Shown here one piece after another: positions 33,195 to 41,802 of a stretch of DNA of 64,000 nt. Positions within the stretch are counted from its first letter, which is position 1; each line of letters opens with the position of its first letter. The stretch covers positions 1 through 64,000 of the forward strand of contig SHVK01000003.1 in NCBI GenBank assembly GCA_009694285.1, written 5' to 3'. The notes under the pieces were generated by a model, which searched no databases, was not told the DNA's origin, and saw only the letters and a program-made list of their open reading frames with translations. Both the position numbers and the translations under genes were made by a program. The stretch is from Candidatus Nanopelagicaceae bacterium. Its GTDB lineage: Bacteria; Actinomycetota; Actinomycetes; Nanopelagicales; Nanopelagicaceae.

Positions 33195-34407
33195 TTCTTA
33201 AATTCCTAACCTCTTTAAAAGTTACTGGGGTTACTACAGCTAAAACTGTAATTATTGCTAAAAGTTGAGAAGTTTGTACAACACCGATTGCTTCAATAAT
33301 TGGACCGATTATAACTAACCCAATTGGCGCCAGTGCATATGCTCCAAGTGCGTCATAAGAGACAACTCGCGAATATGATTCGCTCGGAATATGTTGTTGC
33401 ATAGATGTACTCCAAGCGACATAAAAAATTTCAATTGAAATCCCAGTTGCGAATGCCACCAAAAGCGTCGCAACAAGTTGGTTTGGAACCCCAATCATGT
33501 AAATCCAGACTCCAACAAATATTTCTGGGAAAATGCTAACCAACAATGGACGGCTAAAATGGATTCTTAGTGCTAGAACTCCCCCAACAATCATTCCTAA
33601 AGTAATCGCGGCTATTACCCATGACCACTCTTTTGGTCCACCATTGTGTTCTTTAGTAGCAATTGGCCCCAGTACGCCCAGAGTCGCCTCATAAGCAAGA
33701 TTGACAAAACTAAAAGCAATTACAACGACTACAACCCATTTCCGGGAAATAAATTCACTCCAACCTTCCCGTAATTCGCGCCACATCGCTGGAGGTTTTT
33801 CACTATCACCTGAACTAATTAGCGGTAAATTAATCCCCCAAATCAGAATTCCAGCAATCAAAAAAGAAATCCCATCAATTAAAATTGCCCAACCGGCTCC
33901 AAATGATGCAACCAATATTCCTGCCACCAATGAACCGGCTACATAACCAAAAGCGTTTAGCACGCCAACAGTTGCATTTCCTTTTTGCAACTGCTCTTTT
34001 GGAAGAATTTCTGGAAGCATCCCCGAAAATGCGGGCCACCAAAAGGCATTTAAAACGCCGAAAATAAACCCGGTAAAGCATAAAAGCGCAATTGAGGTAA
34101 AACCAAAAATAAATGAAGCAGCGCTCAGGAAGACAAATAAACTTCCAATCACATCTGAACCACCGACAATTCGATTTCGCTTGAAGCGATCTCCGGCTAC
34201 ACCACCAAAAATCATAAACGCAATTGTTGGTGCTAATTGCACTCCAAGAACCAGGCTTACATCAGATGCACTTCCTTCGGGCAAAGCAAGAATTCCAAAT
34301 GAAAGCGCAATCGGCATAAAACCATTTCCAAAATTGGAAATCAGACGCGCACTTATCAATCTTGTGAATCCTGGATATTTTCGCAGGGTGCGTAAGTCGC
34401 TAAACAT
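33184..34407 (-). CDS. MFS transporter
   Basis: A 407-aa permease with about 12 TM helices. It has the MFS motif A region GGVAGDRFKRNR between TM2 and TM3, and resembles the macrolide-efflux type (MFS_3). The ATG at 34405-34407 (MFSDLRTLRKYPGF) is preferred to Met codons upstream that fall within the LOG gene. It follows the LOG stop by four bases. The substrate is unknown. Confidence 0.88.
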   Translation of the reverse strand: MFSDLRTLRKYPGFTRLISARLISNFGNGFMPIALSFGILALPEGSASDVSLVLGVQLAPTIAFMIFGGVAGDRFKRNRIVGGSDVIGSLFVFLSAASFIFGFTSIALLCFTGFIFGVLNAFWWPAFSGMLPEILPKEQLQKGNATVGVLNAFGYVAGSLVAGILVASFGAGWAILIDGISFLIAGILIWGINLPLISSGDSEKPPAMWRELREGWSEFISRKWVVVVVIAFSFVNLAYEATLGVLGPIATKEHNGGPKEWSWVIAAITLGMIVGGVLALRIHFSRPLLVSIFPEIFVGVWIYMIGVPNQLVATLLVAFATGISIEIFYVAWSTSMQQHIPSESYSRVVSYDALGAYALAPIGLVIIGPIIEAIGVVQTSQLLAIITVLAVVTPVTFKEVRNLRNAA

Positions 34408-34411
34408 CTGA

Positions 34412-34951
34412 TTAATCTTTCTTAACGCATGCGTCCAGGGCATCATCAATCGTCTTTGTCCAAATTAATGCTTCTAGTTGGTGTGGCTTTAAGAATCTTT
34501 CACTTTCTAGGTGAGTTAAGAATCTAGATAGCAGACCGTAAAAATCTGTTGGATCTAAAATAATTAAAGGCTTTTTACTAAAACCTAGAGTTTTGCCAAC
34601 CCAAATTTCGAAAAACTCTTCCATTGTCCCAGCACCACCGGGCAAAGTAATAAATGCATCAGAAAAATCATCCATCAATGCTTTTCGCACTCGCATGTCA
34701 TCTACAACGTGCAACTCATCGGCGTGATGGTCTGCAAATTCAATATCAGCCAACTTTTTAGGAATTACCCCTACTGTCCGGCCCCCTGCTTCTCTACATG
34801 CGCGTGAAACTGCACCCATCATCGAAATCTGGCCACCGCCCCAAACTAAACTCCAACCTCTTTTTGCAATAGCTTCCCCCAATGCACCAGCCAGCTCGAC
34901 GTACTTATCATCGATTGCCTCTGAGGCGGAACAGTAGACACAGATTCGCAT
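34412..34951 (-). CDS. LOG family protein (TIGR00730)
   Basis: A 179-aa Rossmann protein starting MRICVYCSASEAIDDKY. It has the family motif LPGGAGTMEEFFEIW plus LVWGGGQISMMGAVS. LOG proteins hydrolyse nucleoside 5'-monophosphates to the free base and ribose phosphate; some produce cytokinins. The start was placed at 34949-34951 because TATCCT ends six bases upstream, and a longer frame would overlap the divergent dapD. It resembles Rv1205, near dapD in M. tuberculosis. Confidence 0.9.
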   Translation of the reverse strand: MRICVYCSASEAIDDKYVELAGALGEAIAKRGWSLVWGGGQISMMGAVSRACREAGGRTVGVIPKKLADIEFADHHADELHVVDDMRVRKALMDDFSDAFITLPGGAGTMEEFFEIWVGKTLGFSKKPLIILDPTDFYGLLSRFLTHLESERFLKPHQLEALIWTKTIDDALDACVKKD

Positions 34952-34957
34952 CCGCTC

Positions 34958-34981
34958 AGGATAGAGGGAAAGCGGTAGCGT
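34958..34981. promoter_or_regulatory. Divergent leaderless-type -10 pair for LOG and dapD
   Basis: TATCCT on the minus strand (34958-34963) is six bases from the LOG ATG, and TAGCGT on the plus strand (34976-34981) is seven bases from the dapD ATG. The gap is 37 bp and no ribosome site is seen. Confidence 0.58.
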
Positions 34982-34988
34982 TTGCCCC

Positions 34989-35912
34989 ATGAATAAGACG
35001 GGTTCCGGAATTGGTATTGCCACGATTGCTAGCTCAGGCGCAACGCTCGATGTTTGGTATCCAGAACCAAATCTTGGCCCTCTAAATAAAAACGAACAAA
35101 TTAAAATTGCTTTAGAGTTACTCGCGATTCCTGATCAGGTTCGCGGAATTACTAGAAAAATTATTGAAATTGAAATTGACTTAGCAACACCTCCTAAATC
35201 AACAGAAGATGCCTATCTGCGCTTGCACTTACTCTCACACCGGCTAGTTGCGCCACATGGCCTAGCACTTGATGGCATATTTCCACTACTTGCTAATGTC
35301 ATTTGGACTTCGCAAGGGCCTTGTGAAAATCATGATTTTGAAACGACGCGGATGCGAATGCTCGCGCGTGGTCCAGTGATCGTTTATGGCGTAGATAAGT
35401 TTCCGCGGATGGTTGATTACGTCATGCCGACTGGTGTTCGCATAGCTGACGCTGACCGCGTTCGACTTGGTGCGCACCTTGCAAGTGGCACAACTGTTAT
35501 GCATGAAGGTTTTATTAACTTTAATGCTGGAACTCTTGGAACTTCGATGGTTGAAGGTCGCATATCTGCTGGAGTAGTTGTTGACGACGGCTCTGATGTG
35601 GGTGGTGGAGCATCAATCATGGGAACACTTAGCGGTGGCGGTAAAGAAGTCATTTCAATTGGAAAAGGATGCCTGCTTGGTGCGAATTCTGGATTAGGAA
35701 TTTCTCTCGGTGATAATTGCGTAATTGAATCTGGTACTTACATAACAGCGGCCTCAAAAGTATTACTTCCAGATGGGCAGATCGTAAAAGCTCGTGAATT
35801 ATCTGGTGCGAATGGATTGTTATTCCGCCGTAATTCACAAAGTGGTGGACTCGAAGTGATTCCGCGCACCGGAACTTGGGGCGGCTTAAACTCTGTCCTG
35901 CACGCGAATTAA
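34989..35912 (+). CDS. dapD: 2,3,4,5-tetrahydropyridine-2,6-dicarboxylate N-succinyltransferase
   Basis: A 307-aa enzyme that makes N-succinyl-2-amino-6-ketopimelate in the lysine/DAP pathway. The actinobacterial DapD form is recognised from the N-terminus (TIASSGATLDVWYPEPNLG) and a left-handed beta-helix (ADRVRLGAHLASGTTVMHEG, NFNAGTLGTSMVEGRISAG, DVGGGASIMG). It works just before dapC (8325). Its stop shares the tetramer TTAA with the convergent SpoIID-like gene. Confidence 0.94.
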   Translation: MNKTGSGIGIATIASSGATLDVWYPEPNLGPLNKNEQIKIALELLAIPDQVRGITRKIIEIEIDLATPPKSTEDAYLRLHLLSHRLVAPHGLALDGIFPLLANVIWTSQGPCENHDFETTRMRMLARGPVIVYGVDKFPRMVDYVMPTGVRIADADRVRLGAHLASGTTVMHEGFINFNAGTLGTSMVEGRISAGVVVDDGSDVGGGASIMGTLSGGGKEVISIGKGCLLGANSGLGISLGDNCVIESGTYITAASKVLLPDGQIVKARELSGANGLLFRRNSQSGGLEVIPRTGTWGGLNSVLHAN

Positions 35913-37978
35913 CTAATCCCAACATAAAGATCTGCGGGAATATCAGAACCAATAATAGTTACCGCTGCAATTGTTGGATATAAATTTAAAATATCGCGAA
36001 CTACTTCAATGCTTTGTTCATCAGAGATTTCAGCGCTCAACACAACTATTGGTGAGCGCCATGATCCACTTAAAATTGCCGCTGCTAGCGAGCGGGTGAT
36101 TATCACCTTGCTCGGTGCCGGATTTTCAACTACTTGATTGGGATAAATGCCAGAATTTTTTCGCTTAGCCAAAAATTTTAAAACCAACTTGTTTTCACTC
36201 CCTAAAGGGTGCCAAATAATCGGCGCATTTGCTGAAAGTAAAGTATTTGATTGAGTTGCTAGCCAATTACTCTCTTCATTAAAAACTATCAACGGATTGC
36301 CACTCATTTTTTGGCCAAGGGTAAGCGCCACGCTTTCAAAGTCGGTACCAGTTATGAAAGTTGGCACTAGACCGATTTTCTTGATGGCTGATTTTGTTGG
36401 AAGCGCATTTAGCGTTCCTACCAAACTCACTTTTTTGATCTTGCGACGTTTTAGTTCAGCAATTGTTGCCTCACTCAATTTTCTCCCAGTAGTTACAAAT
36501 ACCGGCGCTTTTTGCGAATTGGCAAATGCTAACGCTGAGATGGCAATCTCAGGCTCTGCTTCAACATTAACTAAAATTGCACTTTGTGAAGTGGTCCAAA
36601 AATTCTTAGCGATGGAAATCGCAATTTCATCTAGGGCATCTGTATAAATCAATTTGGCGTTTAATTGAATCCAAGCTGAAGGCAATTTCAATAAGGACCT
36701 AAATTTCTCGCCCGTTAACTGAGCACTTTTCCCATCTGTACTAAATGCCGAAATACTTTTTACAGCACCGCCCCCTGTGCGTGCTGTGACTTCATATCTA
36801 GCAACATCTGGCAAATTAAAAGCCTTGGCCATGTTCGCCTGCGAAATTGAACGTGCCCAACTGCTATATGAAGGATTAAGCGTTGGATCTAAACTCCATG
36901 GATCTGGCACCGACAAAAGGTATGGGACTGCTGTTCCCCAGACATCTTGCACGTTTTCAGTTACGCCTCCTGTTGAGGATGCGTAGTAGGCAAAAATTGG
37001 TTTTCCTTTATACAAAATTGCTAAACCAGTCGTCGTATCAGGTTGAGTGATGGAAACCGCCTCAACCCATTTTTGGCCATAAACCGCTTCAATCTCTTTG
37101 GACCAACCAACAAAATTTTGATCTTGAACTGAAGAATATAAATTACAATCACAAATTTTACGTAAATTATCTTTTTTGGCTAACCCAAAAGTGCGCGCTG
37201 CGATTACTTGTGCCTCGAGTGCGGCACTTGGCCAAGAGGAGGGAACCTCTCCGATCCCCCGCAAATACTCATCATGTAAACGTAAAGTGTTTGTGACAAT
37301 GATTGCGGCCGAGGTTAAACCGCCTGCAATTAATTTAATTTGCATTTGTCCATATCGATAACGTTTTGTAGTTGTACCGATCTTCATCCGCAATAAGGAG
37401 TTCTCACCTGGCAAAGCGGTCGTTCCACTCCAGCGAATCGTCCAAACTCCACCTTGTGGAAGAGGTGAATTAACCCCTGTTACTGGGTCGATCATCGAAG
37501 AGATTAAAGATTGACCTAATATCGAAAAAGTTAGTGAGCCCCCTAATGGCAAGGTGGTTGCTGCCATAGAAGTTTCAACTACCCCTGGAGCAAGATCACC
37601 AGGGAAAATTTGTACAACGCTAGGAATACTAGGAATAACAGGAATAACAGGAATACCAGCAATGGCGGAAAGCGATTCATTGGTGAAAGTTACTGATTGA
37701 ATTTTGTCAGCGATATTTATGCGCAAAAACGCCGAGTCATCAACAGGTGCAACCTCTACTCCGGAGTAGTAATGAGTCAAAATTTCAGTGGCGGTTTTCC
37801 CTTCTCGAGCCATTCCAAATGCTCCCATTTGGCTCATTCCAACTCCATGGCCATAACCTGAACCGCGGAAATCAAATTTTTCAGGCAGATCCGTTGCGAA
37901 AGATGCTACTGGTGAAAGAGTTTGAAAGATTAGGAGAAAAACTAACTTAATTGAAAAGCGGCTACTAAAGATCTTCAT
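35909..37978 (-). CDS. SpoIID/LytB domain protein with cell-wall-binding repeat 2 region
   Basis: A 689-aa secreted protein. A signal peptide (MKIFSSRFSIKLVFLLIFQ) is followed by GSGYGHGVGMSQMGAFGMA, the SpoIID signature. The SpoIID domain continues to about residue 420 (EYLRGIGEVPSSWPSAALEAQVIAART, YYASSTGGVTENVQDVWG). The remainder (about 460-689) has repeated Rossmann-like segments (APVFVTTGRKLSEATIAEL, SPIVVLSAEISDEQSIEVV) that resemble CW_binding_2. SpoIID is a lytic transglycosylase in sporulators; here it probably trims peptidoglycan. Residues near 110 repeat VIP/SIP from 9-bp units. The ATG at 37976-37978 overlaps the ABC ATPase. Confidence 0.85.
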   Translation of the reverse strand: MKIFSSRFSIKLVFLLIFQTLSPVASFATDLPEKFDFRGSGYGHGVGMSQMGAFGMAREGKTATEILTHYYSGVEVAPVDDSAFLRINIADKIQSVTFTNESLSAIAGIPVIPVIPSIPSVVQIFPGDLAPGVVETSMAATTLPLGGSLTFSILGQSLISSMIDPVTGVNSPLPQGGVWTIRWSGTTALPGENSLLRMKIGTTTKRYRYGQMQIKLIAGGLTSAAIIVTNTLRLHDEYLRGIGEVPSSWPSAALEAQVIAARTFGLAKKDNLRKICDCNLYSSVQDQNFVGWSKEIEAVYGQKWVEAVSITQPDTTTGLAILYKGKPIFAYYASSTGGVTENVQDVWGTAVPYLLSVPDPWSLDPTLNPSYSSWARSISQANMAKAFNLPDVARYEVTARTGGGAVKSISAFSTDGKSAQLTGEKFRSLLKLPSAWIQLNAKLIYTDALDEIAISIAKNFWTTSQSAILVNVEAEPEIAISALAFANSQKAPVFVTTGRKLSEATIAELKRRKIKKVSLVGTLNALPTKSAIKKIGLVPTFITGTDFESVALTLGQKMSGNPLIVFNEESNWLATQSNTLLSANAPIIWHPLGSENKLVLKFLAKRKNSGIYPNQVVENPAPSKVIITRSLAAAILSGSWRSPIVVLSAEISDEQSIEVVRDILNLYPTIAAVTIIGSDIPADLYVGIS
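37622..37657. repeat. Four 9-bp tandem units (AGGAATAAC and close variants) in the SpoIID-like gene
   Basis: Units begin at 37622, 37631, 37640 and 37649; the middle two are identical and the outer two differ in the last two bases. They encode a Val/Ser-Ile-Pro tripeptide repeat. Confidence 0.85.
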
Positions 37979-38753
37979 CAGCCGATGATGATTTTGCAAC
38001 TTGAAGTGATTCCTTGTAGGCCGCTACAACCTCATCAGGATTGCCGCGCATCATGATTTTTCCTTTATCTAACCAGATTACGTCGTTGCAAATCTCTTTA
38101 ATTGTCGCAAGCGCATGACTAACTAAAATGATTGCTCTATTTTCGCCACGTAATGTTTTGATCTTTTCTAATGATTTCTTTTTAAATTTTGCATCACCAG
38201 TACTTAAGGCTTCATCTACAATCAATACATCTGGTTCAACAACTACTGCTACGGCAAATGCTAAACGTGAGTACATGCCTGCAGAGTAGGTTTTCATGGG
38301 TGAATCGATTGCTTCACCGATATCTGCAAAATCAGCGATTGCCGAAAATCTTTCTTCTATTTCGGCGCGCGTTAATCCAGCAGCTAACCCACCAAGAATT
38401 ACATTTTCGCGTCCAGTTAACCGTGCATTAAATCCCACTCCTAATGAAAGTAGCGTACTTACTTGACCGTAAACTTCTACTCTTCCAGCTGTTGGTGGAA
38501 CGATCCCAGCTACTACTCGCATCAAAGATGATTTACCGGCGCCATTTGCTCCGATTACTCCCAAAACCGATCCATATGGGATTTCAAGATTTAAATTTGT
38601 CAGAGCGTTGACAGTCCGAATTTTACGACCAGTACGAGTTAGTGCTTGTCGAAAAGTTGGCTTCTTTTGCACAGTAGTTTTATAAGTTAAATTCAAATTG
38701 CGAACAGAGATAGCCACCTGTCCGGCTTTGTGGGTTTCAGATTCGAAGAGCAA
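37965..38753 (-). CDS. Polysaccharide/teichoic acid-type ABC exporter ATPase (Wzt/TagH-like)
   Basis: A 262-aa ATPase. Walker A is GVIGANGAGKSSLMRV, the signature is TYSAGMYSRLAFAVAVV (a YSSGM-type C-loop typical of Wzt/TagH) and Walker B is DVLIVDEALSTGD. The H-loop is LVSHALATI. There is no C-terminal carbohydrate-binding domain. With the adjacent permease it would export an undecaprenyl-linked envelope glycan. It overlaps the permease by 17 bases and the SpoIID-like gene by 14. Confidence 0.92.
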   Translation of the reverse strand: MLFESETHKAGQVAISVRNLNLTYKTTVQKKPTFRQALTRTGRKIRTVNALTNLNLEIPYGSVLGVIGANGAGKSSLMRVVAGIVPPTAGRVEVYGQVSTLLSLGVGFNARLTGRENVILGGLAAGLTRAEIEERFSAIADFADIGEAIDSPMKTYSAGMYSRLAFAVAVVVEPDVLIVDEALSTGDAKFKKKSLEKIKTLRGENRAIILVSHALATIKEICNDVIWLDKGKIMMRGNPDEVVAAYKESLQVAKSSSADEDL

Positions 38754-39561
38754 ATTCGCGCTCCCTTCTCATAAACATAAATATCGCAATCAACAAAAGA
38801 GCAAATGCCCAAGAAAACATCGTTACGAAATTTGCAAGAGAAGGGGCGGATCCATTAATTAGTATCTCTGTCCAGGAACCAATAAATGTATATAGCGGAT
38901 TTAAATATGAAATTGGTTTTAGCGCTGGTTTCAATTGTTCTACCGTATAGAGGACTGGTGATAAATAAAGCCATGCGCGAGTAAAGTACGGTAAGAAATT
39001 TCTGGTATCACGGAAATACACATTTAGAATTGAAGTTAAAATTGCTACTGCTAGTGCAAAAATTATTGATGCAAGTAAGACTGGCATAAGATAAAAAAGT
39101 TCGGGACCAATTGGTAGTCCAAGGATCAAGTGAATGAAACCTAAAACAAAAAAGGTTGGTAAAAACTTAAAAAACGAGATAACGGTTGCTGAAATTGGAA
39201 GTATCAATCTCGGGAATGCGGAGTTAAGTACTAATTTGCCGCCACTAGTAATTGATTTAGATCCAGCCATCATAGAATTTGTAATAAAATAAAATAAAAA
39301 TAATCCCGCAGTTAAATGAGCAAATCTTTCTGAATCAGTATTCCCTCCAAGAACTATTATCAACAAAAAGTAAACAAATGCCAGAAAAAGTGGATTTAAA
39401 ATCAGCCAAAGTTGCCCAAAGACGGATCCAAAATTTTGAGCGCGCAACTCTGACCGCGAATAAGCACTAATAAATTCACGGCGGCGCCAAACGTCAGAAA
39501 AGTAGGGTATGACCGGAGGTAGTCCTCCTTTAAATGGCTCATATATCTGTACTTTTCCCAT
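38737..39561 (-). CDS. Polysaccharide ABC exporter permease (Wzm/TagG-like)
   Basis: A 274-aa ABC-2 type permease with about six TM helices. The N-terminal amphipathic stretch RRREFISAYSRSELRAQNFGSVFGQLWLILNPLF and the central YFRDTRNFLPYFTRAWLYLSP are characteristic. It pairs with the ATPase that follows. It lies between a GT2 gene and the ATPase, forming a compact glycan assembly and export locus. Confidence 0.92.
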   Translation of the reverse strand: MGKVQIYEPFKGGLPPVIPYFSDVWRRREFISAYSRSELRAQNFGSVFGQLWLILNPLFLAFVYFLLIIVLGGNTDSERFAHLTAGLFLFYFITNSMMAGSKSITSGGKLVLNSAFPRLILPISATVISFFKFLPTFFVLGFIHLILGLPIGPELFYLMPVLLASIIFALAVAILTSILNVYFRDTRNFLPYFTRAWLYLSPVLYTVEQLKPALKPISYLNPLYTFIGSWTEILINGSAPSLANFVTMFSWAFALLLIAIFMFMRREREFALRI

Positions 39562-39577
39562 TTGCTTATCGTACTGG

Positions 39578-40561
39578 CTAGCCTCGATGTAGACCTCTTT
39601 TTGATGAGGTAAGGAAGCCCAAGCCCCAAGACATATGCATCGTTAACAGAACTATCGGCAGCATGAGCTTTGTCGGAAAACTCTTTCCTACGATAAGTCC
39701 ACTAACTACCACTCCCACTAAATATCCAATTGGTGCGATTAAAAAGATAGATGAGAAAAGCATGCCCGCAAAAAATCCAACAGTACTTATTGCCAAAGTT
39801 ACTGGCGGTGCCAAATATCTTAAGTTGATAGTGCCAGGATGTGTTCGCATTACTTCACGGCGCCATCTGCCATATTCAAAATACTGTTTTGCTAGCGCAC
39901 GTACGGAAGATCTAGGACGATATGTAACATGTAAATCTGGTTGAAAATAAACTACTCCACCATTTTTCCGCAATCTAAAATTCAACTCCCAATCTTGGGC
40001 GCGAATAAAAGCTGGATCAAAACCACCAATCGCATCAATTGCGGATTTTAGAAAAACGCCAAGATAAACAGTGTCTGTAGGTCCTGCTTGTCCGCCTGTA
40101 TGAAAACGTGAACCTCCAACACCAACAGGTGATCGCATTGCTAACGCCACACTTTTTTCAAATAATGTTTCACCTTGCGCTGCCATGATGCCGCCAACAT
40201 TTACTGCACCAGTTTCAAGTAATGTCTTTACTGCAATCCGAATGTAATCTTTTGGCAAAAGGGCATGACCATCTACTCGAACAATAATTGGGTGAATTGC
40301 TGCAGCAATTGCGGCATTTAAAGCTGATGCTGTTTTGCCACTCGGGTTTTGAATCAATTTAATTCGAGAATCTTTCTGAACTAATTGGGCAGCTATCGCA
40401 TTTGTTTGATCTTTTGATGGTCCCAGCGCCAAAATAATTTCAAAATCACCTTTGAAATCTTGTCCCGTAATGGCAGCCAAAGTTGCCGCTAAGTATTTCT
40501 CCTCATTTAAGACGGGGAGGATCACTGAGACGGAGTTCTCTTGATCATCGGGCGTGGTCAT
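39578..40561 (-). CDS. Glycosyltransferase family 2 (ExoA-like)
   Basis: A 327-aa protein with a GT-A domain: SVSVILPVLNEEKYLAATLAAITGQ, ALGPSKDQTNAIA and VRVDGHALLPKDYI, where the D of DGH is the likely metal ligand. QDWELNFRLRKNGG follows. Two to three hydrophobic helices at the C-terminus anchor it to the membrane. It probably starts or extends the polymer exported by the downstream ABC pair. The ATG at 40559-40561 is preferred; the longer frame is antisense to the LCP gene. TACCTT ends nine bases upstream. Confidence 0.88.
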   Translation of the reverse strand: MTTPDDQENSVSVILPVLNEEKYLAATLAAITGQDFKGDFEIILALGPSKDQTNAIAAQLVQKDSRIKLIQNPSGKTASALNAAIAAAIHPIIVRVDGHALLPKDYIRIAVKTLLETGAVNVGGIMAAQGETLFEKSVALAMRSPVGVGGSRFHTGGQAGPTDTVYLGVFLKSAIDAIGGFDPAFIRAQDWELNFRLRKNGGVVYFQPDLHVTYRPRSSVRALAKQYFEYGRWRREVMRTHPGTINLRYLAPPVTLAISTVGFFAGMLFSSIFLIAPIGYLVGVVVSGLIVGKSFPTKLMLPIVLLTMHMSWGLGFLTSSKRGLHRG

Positions 40562-40570
40562 ATAGGTAAG

Positions 40571-40591
40571 AAGGTACCCTCCGTTTAGGCT
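40571..40591. promoter_or_regulatory. Divergent -10 pair for the GT2 gene and the LCP gene
   Basis: TAGGCT on the plus strand (40586-40591) ends seven bases before the LCP GTG, a good leaderless match. TACCTT on the minus strand (40571-40576) ends nine bases before the GT2 ATG, which is looser. The gap is 37 bp. Confidence 0.5.
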
Positions 40592-40598
40592 GTGCGCT

Positions 40599-41771
40599 GT
40601 GAAAGCCACCGAAACTTTGCTCGCAGGTCGCACTTCTGGGCAACGCCGGATGGCCTTGCTTTCGACAATTATTGTGCTGATTTCGGCAGTTTCGTGGGGT
40701 TCCTTCTCATTAGCAGCAGCAAGCATCAAACGCGTAGATGTATTTAAAGGGCGAGTGGAACGACCAGATCGCCTTGCGGGGTCGGCGATAAATTACTTAA
40801 TAGTTGGTTCAGATACCCGAGTCGGATTAACCAAAGCCGAGATTAAAGAGTTAAGAGTAGGTTCAACTGCAGTCGCGGCCGGCAAACGGGCCGACACCAT
40901 GATTTTGGTGCACATCAGTAAAGCACGAGACCGCGCAACAATTATTTCAATACCTAGAGATACATTTGCAACTGTTCCAGAGTGGACTGATAGCACCGGA
41001 AAAGTCCATCCTGCAAGTTATTCCAAGATTAATGAGACTTTTGGAAAAGGCGATGCAAAATTACTAGTACAGACTTTAGAGAGTATGACCAACTTACGTA
41101 TTGACCATTATGTTGAAGTAAGTTTTCTGGGATTTAAAAGTATGGTTGACGCACTTGGTGGTGTAACAATTTGTAATAAAAAAAATATTAATGATCCAAA
41201 GAGTTATTTAGTTCTAAAGGCTGGTCTCCATAAATTAAATGGAATTGATTCTCTTAAATATGTAAGAACTAGATCCTTTGATGGAATGGGTGATTTAGGG
41301 CGCATGCAAAGACAGCAGCAGTTTGTAAGTGCAATGATCAGAACAGCTGCAAGTAAAAGTACGTTACTAAATCCAGTAAAAGTCGTTAAATTTATAAATG
41401 CCGGACTTGCCTCTGTTGTAACTGATCCTGATTTAACGCAAGATGATTTGATCGTGCTTGCTGAACAGCTGCGTGGCATCTCCACCAAGAAAGTACGAAC
41501 GTTGACAGTGCCGCTATCCAATACTTTCTATAACAGCCGCGGAGTCCGCGGTTCTGTTCTCTGGGATAAAAAATTAGCTCCCGCACTTTGGGAAACATTA
41601 ATAAAAGATGAAGATTTGGTTAAGGAAGTAGCAGTAACTCCATCAGAAAGTGCATCTCCCTCTGAGACTTCTGAGACTTCTGATTCTCCAAGCGCGAAAC
41701 CAAGTACTGAGATCATTGATCCCTTTAAAACTCGTACAGCAGAGGCAGATACTTGCGGCTCGCTCCGTTAA
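40599..41771 (+). CDS. LytR-CpsA-Psr (LCP) family glycopolymer ligase
   Basis: A 390-aa protein. An N-terminal TM (LLSTIIVLISAVSWGSFSLAA) leads to the LCP domain: INYLIVGSDTRVG, ADTMILVHI, ISIPRDTFA and YVRTRSFDGMGDLGRMQRQQQF. The D and R residues in these segments bind pyrophosphate and metal. LCP enzymes transfer undecaprenyl-linked glycopolymers to peptidoglycan, which fits the divergent GT2/ABC exporter. The C-terminal tail is Ser/Thr-rich with SETSETSDS encoded by 9-bp repeats. The start is GTG, leaderless type. Confidence 0.93.
   Translation: MKATETLLAGRTSGQRRMALLSTIIVLISAVSWGSFSLAAASIKRVDVFKGRVERPDRLAGSAINYLIVGSDTRVGLTKAEIKELRVGSTAVAAGKRADTMILVHISKARDRATIISIPRDTFATVPEWTDSTGKVHPASYSKINETFGKGDAKLLVQTLESMTNLRIDHYVEVSFLGFKSMVDALGGVTICNKKNINDPKSYLVLKAGLHKLNGIDSLKYVRTRSFDGMGDLGRMQRQQQFVSAMIRTAASKSTLLNPVKVVKFINAGLASVVTDPDLTQDDLIVLAEQLRGISTKKVRTLTVPLSNTFYNSRGVRGSVLWDKKLAPALWETLIKDEDLVKEVAVTPSESASPSETSETSDSPSAKPSTEIIDPFKTRTAEADTCGSLR
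41661..41687. repeat. 9-bp tandem repeat in the LCP gene tail
   Basis: TCTGAGACT occurs at 41661 and 41670, and a diverged third unit TCTGATTCT at 41679. It encodes SET/SDS in a disordered tail. Confidence 0.8.
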
Positions 41772-41790
41772 TTCTGGGCGAATCATGCGC

Positions 41791-41796
41791 TAATCT
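41791..41796 (+). promoter_or_regulatory. Leaderless-type -10 (TAATCT) for ugd
   Basis: TAATCT ends six bases before the GTG at 41803. GAAGG is directly against the GTG and too close to act as a ribosome site, although it could serve a TTG four codons further on. Confidence 0.5.
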
Positions 41797-41802
41797 TGAA
41801 GG

